A stretch of DNA of 6,647 nucleotides from Candidatus Roizmanbacteria bacterium (GTDB lineage Bacteria; Patescibacteriota; Microgenomatia; UBA1406; GWC2-37-13): contig JANLIS010000005.1 of NCBI GenBank assembly GCA_024653985.1, positions 1-6,647 on the forward strand, written 5' to 3'. The position numbers and the translations under genes are program-made. The notes beneath the pieces were generated by a model, which was given only the letters and a program-made list of their open reading frames with translations, searched no databases and had not been told where the DNA came from. Shown here piece by piece: positions 1 to 5,778 of this stretch (within the stretch, counting starts at the first letter, position 1; each line of letters opens with the position of its first letter).

Positions 1-21
1 TTGTTTTTGAATTCGGATGTC

Positions 22-79
22 GCAAATGGAAAAGGAGGGGTTTGGGGAGGAATTTTCCATTTGCTCCTCTTTTTGTTTT
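22..79 (+). terminator. terminator-like hairpin of an upstream gene
   Basis: A perfect 12-bp stem (22-33 with 53-64, arms GCAAATGGAAAA / TTTTCCATTTGC) encloses a 19-nt purine-rich loop. It is followed by a pyrimidine tract with two runs of four or more T. Outer GAATTC-containing arms (8-14 and 84-90) could extend the structure. This looks like a rho-independent terminator for a rightward gene ending before the window. The large loop and the interrupted T tract keep confidence moderate. It could also be a DNA cruciform marking the edge of the island. Confidence 0.5.
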
Positions 80-106
80 GGGGGAATTCAGGGCGGACAT
101 ATCTAA

Positions 107-150
107 TATAGTATATTACAACTTGGAATATAACACAATGGAATACTATA
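107..150. promoter_or_regulatory. putative operator of the C-protein/endonuclease operon
   Basis: The stretch contains an 8-bp inverted repeat, TATAGTAT (107-114) and ATACTATA (143-150). It also has a direct repeat of TGGAATA (124-130 and 139-145) spaced 15 bp apart. The repeats cover the -35 and -10 region of the promoter for the XRE gene. That is where C proteins of R-M systems bind to activate and then repress their own transcription. ACAACTTGGA (118-127) recurs exactly at the S24 repressor promoter. Which protein binds is inference. Confidence 0.4.
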
Positions 151-152
151 AT
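123..152 (+). promoter_or_regulatory. sigma70-like promoter of the C gene and endonuclease
   Basis: TTGGAA (123-128) and a perfect TATAAT (147-152) are separated by 18 bp. Transcription would start about 158-161, on or just before the ATG at 161, so the mRNA would be leaderless. No Shine-Dalgarno sequence precedes that ATG, which agrees. Leaderless C-gene transcripts are known from several C-controlled R-M systems (C.AhdI and C.Esp1396I, as I recall). Confidence 0.6.
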
Positions 153-160
153 CTTAATAT

Positions 161-382
161 ATGACAAAGGCAATATTTTCTAAAGACCATTTATATACGG
201 TTGAACAGCTTAAAAAAGCACGCCATGAGGCAGGCTTGGGTCAGGTTGAGGTAGCAAAGCTACTTGGTAAAACACAATCTCATCTATCTAAAATAGAAGC
301 TGGGCAACGCCGACTTGATATCGGGCAGCTTAAGGAGTTTGCAAAAATTTATAAAAAAGATCTGTCTTTCTTCATAAAATAA
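161..382 (+). CDS. XRE-family transcriptional regulator, probable R-M controller (C) protein
   Basis: A 73-residue protein that is essentially one Cro/CI-type helix-turn-helix domain. The scaffold helix and turn run about residues 25-37 (GLGQVEVAKLLGK), and the recognition helix about 38-46 (TQSHLSKIE) leads into the typical AGQRRLD segment. Length and composition match C proteins of type II R-M systems, which dimerise on operators in front of their own gene to delay endonuclease expression until methylation is established. It sits 2 nt upstream of the endonuclease gene, the usual C-R arrangement. The ATG at 161 is chosen because the -10 box ends 8 nt before it and the encoded domain is complete. 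The HTH family is clear. The controller role is inferred from size, position and operator-like repeats. A plain autorepressor is the alternative. Confidence 0.85.
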   Translation: MTKAIFSKDHLYTVEQLKKARHEAGLGQVEVAKLLGKTQSHLSKIEAGQRRLDIGQLKEFAKIYKKDLSFFIK

Positions 383-384
383 TT

Positions 385-1557
385 ATGGCAAAACGAATAA
401 AAAGAGACTGGCATTCCAATTTTAAAAAATATATGAAATTTATAGCCGAGCATAAGAATTATGCTGGCATGCCTTTTTTATACAAAAAAGACGGATCAAT
501 TCGTTGGGTAGTTACTAGAAACAGTGAAGCTGGTCAGGCTCGTTTAAAATGGTGGGATACAAAAAGAAAAGAACTAGGTTTAGTAAAAGGTGATGCTTGG
601 ATATCAAAAACCGCACGAGCAATTCACCCGACAGGAGAGAAGCCGTGCCAAATTTGTGGAACAGTGATGAGTTTAGATTATATTTACCCAAACAAACGTA
701 ATTCTATGAGTCCTGGGGCTATGAGTAATGCACCAGATCGTTTAGATGGTTACCACACTTATAATTTATGTTGTCGAAGTAAGCAGGATACTGGAAGACA
801 CAAGAGTAATCTTGCACGATATGGCGAAGATAGACGTGCTTATGAAAATTGGTCTGAGGGAGATTGGAAGGCGGCGAGCTGGCTAATGAAAGAATTCCAA
901 AAACACGGTGTTAGCCCCGATCATCTTGGACCAATCTCTTTGGGCTTCAGTCATAGACCTAAGTTCAGACCATTAACTAAAGCGGCTAATTCTGCACGAA
1001 ACAACAGAATGACATTTGAGGATATAAAGTTACTTATTCAAGAAGAAATGTCTGAACCAATTGTGTCCGCTCATTCAAAACCTCTTTGGGATTTGCTCAA
1101 GAATAAAGTTAAAAATGACACAGATGCATTAAAACTCGGGAAATTGATGAGAGAAAATATGCACCATATTCTTTCGATATTCTCATATCTCGCTGAAAAA
1201 AGACATAAAGATTTTTTGGTTAAGAATTTTTTACATCCTGAACATGCGAATTATTCAATAAAGTTTGAGATTTTTAATCCACAAACTGGGACTTATAAAG
1301 AAATGGTTAAGACTAGTGGAACAAAAAAGCAGTATACAAACAATGCAAAAAGGTATATACGGATTTCATTAGAATCATTGAAACAATATTCTCTAAAAAA
1401 GAATAGGAATCTAAAAAAATGGCTTACAAGCGAGATAGAGAATAACCTTACTCAGGTTATTAAACACATTGAGAATGGTGATGAAAATAAAGCCCTGTCA
1501 AAACTTTCTGAAACATTTGAAATTGTTGCCAAACATCTCTCTGAAAAATTTAACTAA
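385..1557 (+). CDS. type IIS restriction endonuclease, Alw26I/Eco31I/Esp3I family (HNH-type)
   Basis: A 390-residue protein. Residues D179-H180, N202, R205, R208 and D213 reproduce the spacing of the Eco31I residues D311, H312, N334, K337, R340 and D345, reported from mutagenesis as a single HNH (beta-beta-alpha metal) active site. Only K337 differs, being Arg here. C88xxC91 and C129-C130 could form the Zn site predicted for Eco31I. A DRR-A-E-W-GDW-A-LM block (149-168) looks family-specific. The C-terminal part (about 210-390) is basic and helical and may help recognise DNA. Known members cut just outside GTCTC, GGTCTC or CGTCTC; the exact site here cannot be read from sequence. The neighbouring m5C and m6A methyltransferases fit the family. 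The gene follows the C gene by 2 nt without a Shine-Dalgarno sequence, suggesting translational coupling. If numbering is collinear, the active site lies 132 residues closer to the N-terminus than in Eco31I. Confidence 0.88.
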   Translation: MAKRIKRDWHSNFKKYMKFIAEHKNYAGMPFLYKKDGSIRWVVTRNSEAGQARLKWWDTKRKELGLVKGDAWISKTARAIHPTGEKPCQICGTVMSLDYIYPNKRNSMSPGAMSNAPDRLDGYHTYNLCCRSKQDTGRHKSNLARYGEDRRAYENWSEGDWKAASWLMKEFQKHGVSPDHLGPISLGFSHRPKFRPLTKAANSARNNRMTFEDIKLLIQEEMSEPIVSAHSKPLWDLLKNKVKNDTDALKLGKLMRENMHHILSIFSYLAEKRHKDFLVKNFLHPEHANYSIKFEIFNPQTGTYKEMVKTSGTKKQYTNNAKRYIRISLESLKQYSLKKNRNLKKWLTSEIENNLTQVIKHIENGDENKALSKLSETFEIVAKHLSEKFN

Positions 1558-2671
1558 TAAGTTTAATGTATTTTTGTGGAGATAATATTCCTCTAACAAA
1601 CTTTTGAAAAAAGTGCGTTGGTTTGTTTGTTATTTTAATAGGATTATACTGATCACCAACTTCGGTATTAAACAGATCACCTATAGCATTTTCTGTAGTG
1701 ATGTAATCTTTCTCATCACAAATAAGTGGAGTGGGGAAAAATGTTTCTGGATCTCCTTTCAATGTCCCAATAATTACGACTCGTTTCCTCTTTTGAGGCA
1801 CACCAAATTTAACCGCATGCAGTTTATGTCCGGCAACATTGTACCCTAATTCCCTAAAATGATTTTTAATTTCTTCAAAAGTCTTACCGTCGTTTATTGT
1901 CATAATACCTTCTACATTTTCTAATACAAAAACTTTTGGCTTAATTTTCTTCACGATATTCACAAATTCCTTGTATAAAAAATTACGAGGATCATCTATC
2001 ATTCTTTTACCAGCATGGGAAAAACCCTGACAAGGTGGGCCACCAACAATTATATCAACCTTACCTTTTTTTGATTTTTCTAAAATTTCACTCTGGATTT
2101 TCTTATTTGTGATATCGCCCTCAATTAAAACTGTATCCTTATGGTTAGTCCTGTAAGTTTCGCACGCTTGTTTAAAATTATCGTTAGCGGCAATAATATT
2201 GTATCCAGCCCAACCAAAACCAAGGCTTAATCCACCAGCACCACAAAAAAGATCGAGTATATTTTTTGTTTTCGTCTTGTTTTTAATTTGAGTTGCGATA
2301 GCAAAAGCAAGTAATGGCGGAACGGCATTACCAATTTGCTTGCACAAAGAACCCTTTGACCCTTGAAAAATATAATTGTCTGGGAATGACTGAAAGCGCG
2401 CCGCTTCGCGAGCACTTATTACACGATCATGAATTGGGTGAATATATGTTCCATTTCCTGGACGATTGAAATAGGTAGTTATTGTGTAGCTCGGCTTTTC
2501 AAAAGAAAGACGTCCATATAAAGTAGTCCTTCCTCCTGATATTCTGATTTGCTTAAGTCTTTTCGACGGTATATCGAGAGGAATATTTTTCCAGTTTCCC
2601 CCAGGCGGAACAGACTTAACCATCCTAAGGTCATTCTTACTGAGTGAATAAGTTGTGTGATTATATACCAT
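1550..2671 (-). CDS. circularly permuted DNA (cytosine-5-)-methyltransferase of the R-M system
   Basis: A 373-residue AdoMet-dependent m5C methyltransferase, expected to methylate cytosine on one strand of the asymmetric site and so block the neighbouring endonuclease. All key motifs are present but in permuted order. Motif IX (SAREAARFQSFPD, about 86-98) and motif X (KQIGNAVPP, 111-119) come first. Then come motif I (DLFCGAGGLSLGF, 140-152), motif IV with catalytic Cys214 (GGPPCQGFS, 210-218), motif VI (ENVEG, 251-255) and motif VIII (QKRKR, 293-297). The usual order starts with I and ends with IX-X. The target-recognition region is split: residues 301-373 match what normally follows VIII, and residues 1-80 match what normally precedes IX (VPPGGNW, YGRL, TITT). 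The ATG overlaps the end of the m6A gene by 11 nt, implying coupling. The 3' end overlaps the convergent endonuclease gene by 8 nt. No catalytic residue is missing, so the enzyme is probably active. Confidence 0.92.
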   Translation of the reverse strand: MVYNHTTYSLSKNDLRMVKSVPPGGNWKNIPLDIPSKRLKQIRISGGRTTLYGRLSFEKPSYTITTYFNRPGNGTYIHPIHDRVISAREAARFQSFPDNYIFQGSKGSLCKQIGNAVPPLLAFAIATQIKNKTKTKNILDLFCGAGGLSLGFGWAGYNIIAANDNFKQACETYRTNHKDTVLIEGDITNKKIQSEILEKSKKGKVDIIVGGPPCQGFSHAGKRMIDDPRNFLYKEFVNIVKKIKPKVFVLENVEGIMTINDGKTFEEIKNHFRELGYNVAGHKLHAVKFGVPQKRKRVVIIGTLKGDPETFFPTPLICDEKDYITTENAIGDLFNTEVGDQYNPIKITNKPTHFFQKFVRGILSPQKYIKLIS

Positions 2672-4541
2672 AAGCGAATAGATTTTCTTTTTGTGGTTTA
2701 GATATCGAGCCGATCAATTTCTGATGTTTTCCTAATATATAATCTATCTCCTCTTTATTTAAACCGTACAACTCAAATACTTTTGTGTTTAATTTATAAA
2801 CATTTTCTTGATCACTATTATTTTTAATGAGAGATACTAATTTTTCTATCTCTTTTTTGTCAGAAATAGAAGGTATAACAATTGGCAATTCAGCCAGCTC
2901 ATAGTTACTGATGTGGTTATTTGAATTTGTTATTTTAAATCTCCAGTTCAATAACATTGAATTAAGTATCCCTAATAAATAATCAAGTCCGACTTCTGAG
3001 TTTCCAAAAAGAGATTCATCAAATGTGAGAAAATTACAAGAATTTCCCAGAACAATATTTTCAGGTATTTTTGTAAATTTCAATCTCTTTTCAAGATGAA
3101 TATTTGATATTTGCTGACAAACAAGCCTTTCTTTTGAAATATATTTATTTTTTTCAGCAGTTTTTCTCATAAATTTCTCATCAGTAAAAAACTCTCCTAG
3201 AGTGTAAGAAAATTCACTTATATTATTTCCCCTTAAAAGAGGCAACGATGTTCTATTTTTCGTTATAAAACCTTTATCTAAAGTTAAATCTAATTCACCC
3301 CTAGCATTACAAACCGAGGCTAAACTGCGTAGCTTTGGAAATGCATTAAGTTTTTGCAAAATCTTCCAACCGATTTCATTTTCTATAACAATTGGTGCGG
3401 TTTCACTTATTTTTTCTATGTGATCGATATTTACTTCAACCCCCTCTTTAGCAAAATCATTCTGACTAACTACTTTAGGATTGATTCGTATAATATTTCC
3501 TGGTTCTTTTTTATCTAAAGCAAAGAAACAAAAAGCTTGCGATATGTCTGGAAAGAATTCATTCTTTTCGGGAATTATATAAATCTTAAATAACTTATAT
3601 TTATTTATAATTCTTTTTCTAAGAAGCTCACTCTGTTTATCATTCAATAATGTAATTGGGATAATTGCACCAACCTTGCTTGACTGGTGTGTATAATTTT
3701 CAAGAATTTCTTCTAAAAAAATCTTGTAATAATTAAGTGTTCCTTGATTAAATTTATAGATATTATTTGTTCTAATAAAATCTAGGACACTTTTAATGTC
3801 GAGTGCGTGTTGATTTGAATTTAATTCGTCTTTATATTTATTTCCATTTGCTTTGAGTAATTTATAGGGAGGGTTTGTTAGAACGACATCAAAACCCCCG
3901 TTAACTCCAAAAATATCTCTTGGATTTACTTTCTTAATTTCTCCATTGTTACTACTAAATAAAACATCACCCTTAAAATAGTTTTTTGGGCTTATTTTTA
4001 TTGATACATCATATTTTGACTTAATATAAAGAGGTAATATCTTAATAAGTAGATCAACTGCTTCGGAATCAATATCCGAAAAGTAAATTTGGTTAATAAA
4101 TTTTTGAAAAACTTTTGAATCAATATTACCAACTCGCCCTAAAACTTCGTCTATATACGCAATCACGAAGATACCTGTGCCCGAACATGGTTCATAAAAA
4201 TTCAATCCTAAAATATCTTTATTTTGTGAATCACTAAGGCTTTCCTTTGCGATTAAGCGCGCAATAGAATAATCAGTATAATAAATACCAAAATGCTTTC
4301 TTTTATCTGTGTTTACAATTTTTTCAGACTCTTTTTGCTTTTGATGAAGTAATCCAATTAATTGATAAATTTTTAGTGGATCAATTTTATTTCCTGTCTG
4401 TAAACTTTTATAAAGTAGTTCATCTGTTTGATTATCTAGTTGTGAGTCATTGTTAAAAAAGCTAAAAAGCTTTACTAAAAGATTTTGCGAATCTGGATAG
4501 TAAGAAGAGAAGGAATTGTAAATTTTAAAAATTTCATTCAT
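2661..4541 (-). CDS. DNA (adenine-N6-)-methyltransferase, Alw26I/Eco31I/Esp3I family
   Basis: A 626-residue AdoMet-dependent amino-methyltransferase of the gamma (TaqI/Eco57I-like) type. Motif X is GIYYTD (85-90), motif I is EPCSGTGIF (117-125), an acidic motif II lies in YFSDID (153-158), and the catalytic motif IV is NPPY (223-226). The C-terminal half carries a TaqI-like recognition region, including LLRGNNIS (about 433-440), and should read the target. In the Alw26I group an m6A enzyme modifies adenine on one strand (GAGAC) while the m5C enzyme modifies the other; the same split is inferred here. It is the middle gene of a leftward operon, 21 nt after the S24 repressor stop and overlapping the m5C start by 11 nt. 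TGCTATAAT just upstream could give it an additional promoter. The start codon has no Shine-Dalgarno sequence. Family and activity are secure; exact specificity is not. Confidence 0.92.
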   Translation of the reverse strand: MNEIFKIYNSFSSYYPDSQNLLVKLFSFFNNDSQLDNQTDELLYKSLQTGNKIDPLKIYQLIGLLHQKQKESEKIVNTDKRKHFGIYYTDYSIARLIAKESLSDSQNKDILGLNFYEPCSGTGIFVIAYIDEVLGRVGNIDSKVFQKFINQIYFSDIDSEAVDLLIKILPLYIKSKYDVSIKISPKNYFKGDVLFSSNNGEIKKVNPRDIFGVNGGFDVVLTNPPYKLLKANGNKYKDELNSNQHALDIKSVLDFIRTNNIYKFNQGTLNYYKIFLEEILENYTHQSSKVGAIIPITLLNDKQSELLRKRIINKYKLFKIYIIPEKNEFFPDISQAFCFFALDKKEPGNIIRINPKVVSQNDFAKEGVEVNIDHIEKISETAPIVIENEIGWKILQKLNAFPKLRSLASVCNARGELDLTLDKGFITKNRTSLPLLRGNNISEFSYTLGEFFTDEKFMRKTAEKNKYISKERLVCQQISNIHLEKRLKFTKIPENIVLGNSCNFLTFDESLFGNSEVGLDYLLGILNSMLLNWRFKITNSNNHISNYELAELPIVIPSISDKKEIEKLVSLIKNNSDQENVYKLNTKVFELYGLNKEEIDYILGKHQKLIGSISKPQKENLFAYGI

Positions 4542-4552
4542 AAGCTTTTTTA

Positions 4553-4561
4553 ATTATAGCA
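4553..4561 (-). promoter_or_regulatory. possible internal extended -10 promoter for the m6A methyltransferase
   Basis: On the minus strand the sequence reads TGCTATAAT, an extended -10 element with a perfect TATAAT. It lies between the stop codon of the S24 repressor gene and the ATG of the m6A gene at 4541. Transcription would start about 4546, leaving a leader of only about 5 nt. No good -35 box is present, as expected for extended -10 promoters. It would allow methyltransferase expression even when the upstream promoter is repressed. Confidence 0.4.
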
Positions 4562-4562
4562 T

Positions 4563-5195
4563 TTATATACTGGGTTTTTTAATAACATCAATTACCTTTC
4601 CATTAATTACTATGTTATCGTCCTCGTGAACGTAAATAGGATTATAATTTTGAGTTGATTCTGAACCAAGAATTATTTGGGAATTCTTTTTATCCCATAT
4701 ATATTTCTTTATATTTGCCATTTCTTCAATAATTGAAACTATGTAATCTCCGTTTTTAGGATTTGTTGCTTGACTATCTACAATAACAAAATCGCCATCT
4801 TCTATACTTTTACCATTTATATCTGCTTTGTTTAGGGAATCACCTTCTGCTCGTAACGCAAAAATTTTATCTTTTTTAGGTAACATTTTTTTTGATACTT
4901 TTAAATATCCTTCAAGATTTTGATTGGCGTAAATTGTTCTTGGCCCACAATTCGCTGTTCCATAGATTGGAATAGAAATAAAAACATCTGAATTTTTTAT
5001 ATCTCCGCTAGTTCTTTTTATTATTGAATTTTTTTTATCAATAATTATAAAACCTTTTCTTTCAAGTTGTGAAAGATGGTGTTTTATTTTTTGGGGAAGG
5101 GTTTCATTAACAAGAGAACCGATATCTCTTAATGTAAGACCACTAATATTTTGATGATCAACTAATTTTAGAAGTTTTTCTTGGATATAATGCAT
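4563..5195 (-). CDS. LexA-like transcriptional repressor (winged helix plus S24 self-cleaving domain)
   Basis: A 210-residue protein. Residues 1-60 form a LexA-type winged helix (LTLRDIGSLV at 20-29, then KHHLSQLERKGFIII at 38-52). Residues about 72-205 form an S24/LexA autoprotease domain. The scissile pair is probably C83-G84 (ANCGP, Cys-Gly as in UmuD, where LexA has Ala-Gly). The nucleophile is Ser120 in the GDS motif and the general base is Lys163 in NIKKY. Such proteins repress as dimers and cleave themselves when docked on RecA filaments after DNA damage. It heads the methyltransferase operon, and its start codon lies inside a perfect 32-bp palindrome overlapping the -10 box, so autorepression is likely. 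The ATG at 5195 is 7 nt from the -10 box and no Shine-Dalgarno sequence is present, so the mRNA is probably leaderless. It could be the host SOS LexA or a dedicated R-M regulator; its position favours the latter. Confidence 0.85.
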   Translation of the reverse strand: MHYIQEKLLKLVDHQNISGLTLRDIGSLVNETLPQKIKHHLSQLERKGFIIIDKKNSIIKRTSGDIKNSDVFISIPIYGTANCGPRTIYANQNLEGYLKVSKKMLPKKDKIFALRAEGDSLNKADINGKSIEDGDFVIVDSQATNPKNGDYIVSIIEEMANIKKYIWDKKNSQIILGSESTQNYNPIYVHEDDNIVINGKVIDVIKKPSI

Positions 5196-5212
5196 ATATG
5201 CATTATATCCAA
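5181..5212. promoter_or_regulatory. perfect 32-bp palindrome, probable S24 repressor operator
   Basis: Every base of 5181-5212 matches its reverse complement. The half-site is TTGGATATAATGCATA. The palindrome covers the leftward -10 box (5202-5207), the expected transcription start and the start codon (5193-5195), plus codons 2-5 of the repressor gene. A bound dimer or tetramer would block initiation, which fits autoregulation. In RNA it could also fold the start codon into a hairpin. The symmetry is seen directly; the binding protein is inferred. Confidence 0.7.
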
Positions 5213-5230
5213 GTTGTCAAAATTTATCAA
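5202..5230 (-). promoter_or_regulatory. sigma70-like promoter of the S24 repressor-methyltransferase operon
   Basis: On the minus strand, TTGATA (5230-5225) and a perfect TATAAT (5207-5202) are 17 bp apart. The predicted start, about 5195, coincides with the ATG of the repressor, giving a leaderless transcript. The -10 lies within the 32-bp palindrome and the -35 lies within a DnaA-box-like 9-mer, so both could be targets of regulation. Confidence 0.65.
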
Positions 5231-5243
5231 CAAGTTATCCACA
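5224..5243. promoter_or_regulatory. two DnaA-box-like 9-mers, 11 bp apart
   Basis: TTATCCACA (5235-5243) matches the DnaA box consensus TTATNCACA perfectly. TTATCAACA (5224-5232) differs at one position. Both are in the same orientation, one helical turn apart, in AT-rich DNA. They may be part of a replication origin or a DnaA-controlled promoter, since the upstream copy covers the -35 of the repressor promoter. No replication initiator gene is in the window, so an origin is not established. Confidence 0.4.
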
Positions 5244-5245
5244 TA

Positions 5246-5263
5246 TTTGACAAGTTTGACAAA
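5246..5263 (+). repeat. tandem 9-bp repeat TTTGACAAG / TTTGACAAA
   Basis: Two adjacent 9-mers (5246-5254 and 5255-5263) differ only in the last base. A third copy of the TTTGACAA core lies inverted at 5214-5221, placed symmetrically around the DnaA-like boxes. The second tandem copy supplies the -35 of the rightward promoter. They may be a regulator site or short iterons; no binding protein can be assigned. Confidence 0.5.
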
Positions 5264-5285
5264 AGGCTTAGTAAGGACTTATAAT
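5256..5285 (+). promoter_or_regulatory. strong sigma70-like promoter of the DUF3892 operon
   Basis: TTGACA (5256-5261) and TATAAT (5280-5285) both match consensus perfectly, with an 18-bp spacer. Transcription should start about 5292, giving a leader of about 160 nt before the ATG at 5452. It is divergent from the repressor promoter, and the two -35 boxes are about 25 bp apart, so a protein bound between them could affect both. Confidence 0.7.
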
Positions 5286-5291
5286 ATAAGA

Positions 5292-5451
5292 AGAAAAGCC
5301 ACCTCTTGGTAGCTTTTCTAGGAAATTTTGATATTGAGTTGGATACCGGTAACGCCAGACTGGGGTTGATTATCAAACCGCTTGAAGCTAGACACTAAGA
5401 GCATATCAAACATATTCTAAAATTACAAAGTTAAGAATCCCAAAAAATAAA
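5292..5451 (+). other. long 5' leader with a 5'-terminal stem-loop
   Basis: The predicted mRNA begins with an 8-bp stem (5292-5299 with 5312-5319, AGAAAAGC / GCTTTTCT), extended past one mismatch by ACC/GGT around a TCTT loop. Further downstream, GGTTGATTATCAAACC and CCAGACTGG can form small hairpins. No known riboswitch is recognised. A 35-codon open stretch ends at the TAA before 5401, but it has no ATG and no ribosome site and is not called as a gene. The leader may control the DUF3892 operon or stabilise its mRNA. Confidence 0.35.
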
Positions 5452-5748
5452 ATGGCAGTACAAATTACTTGTATTAGTAAAGATTCTGGAAATCACGAAA
5501 ATCCATATACCGCGATTAGTAATCTCGGCTGGAAAAGTGATTCAGATGGAAGCACTGGTAATTCAACTCGTTTGGAGATGTATGACTTCGTTAAAAACAA
5601 AAACGGAGTTGCATATGTTAAAGATCCGTATGACGGAAGCAAAGCATACTTGACCGCAGAGGAAACAAACCGCGGGACTAAGTATGTGAAGACACTTCCC
5701 AACGACACGAGTGCCGACAACTTATTAAAGTTGCCGGAATGTCGATAA
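5452..5748 (+). CDS. DUF3892 family protein
   Basis: A 98-residue small soluble protein with no signal peptide or membrane segment. It matches the DUF3892 pattern as I know it: an N-terminal MAVQITCI strand, a GNHENP-AIS-LGW block (about 13-27), then S-TRLEMYDFV (38-47), GVAYVKD (52-58), KYVKTLPND (77-85) and the closing DNLLKLPEC (89-97). The function of the family is not established. The ATG is chosen because it gives the family's usual N-terminus, although no Shine-Dalgarno sequence precedes it. It is the first gene of the operon from the strong promoter at 5256-5285, followed 30 nt later by a small basic protein. It is outside the methyltransferase operon, so a link to the R-M system rests only on adjacency. 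Confidence 0.8.
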   Translation: MAVQITCISKDSGNHENPYTAISNLGWKSDSDGSTGNSTRLEMYDFVKNKNGVAYVKDPYDGSKAYLTAEETNRGTKYVKTLPNDTSADNLLKLPECR

Positions 5749-5778
5749 GGTTAAATTATTAGCTTAATTTTTACGAAA

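Noticed and set aside
385..720. D98-Y99 (LDYIYP) after the CxxC as the HNH catalytic DH with His lost
   Set aside because: D179-H180 with N202, R208 and D213 fits the Eco31I spacing exactly, so no catalytic His is missing.
1604..1849. 81-codon + strand open frame inside the m5C gene
   Set aside because: Antisense shadow of strongly conserved m5C motifs; no ribosome site or protein family.
5296..5400. 35-codon open stretch in the DUF3892 leader ending LGLIIKPLEARH
   Set aside because: No ATG, no ribosome site and no recognised family; more likely leader sequence.
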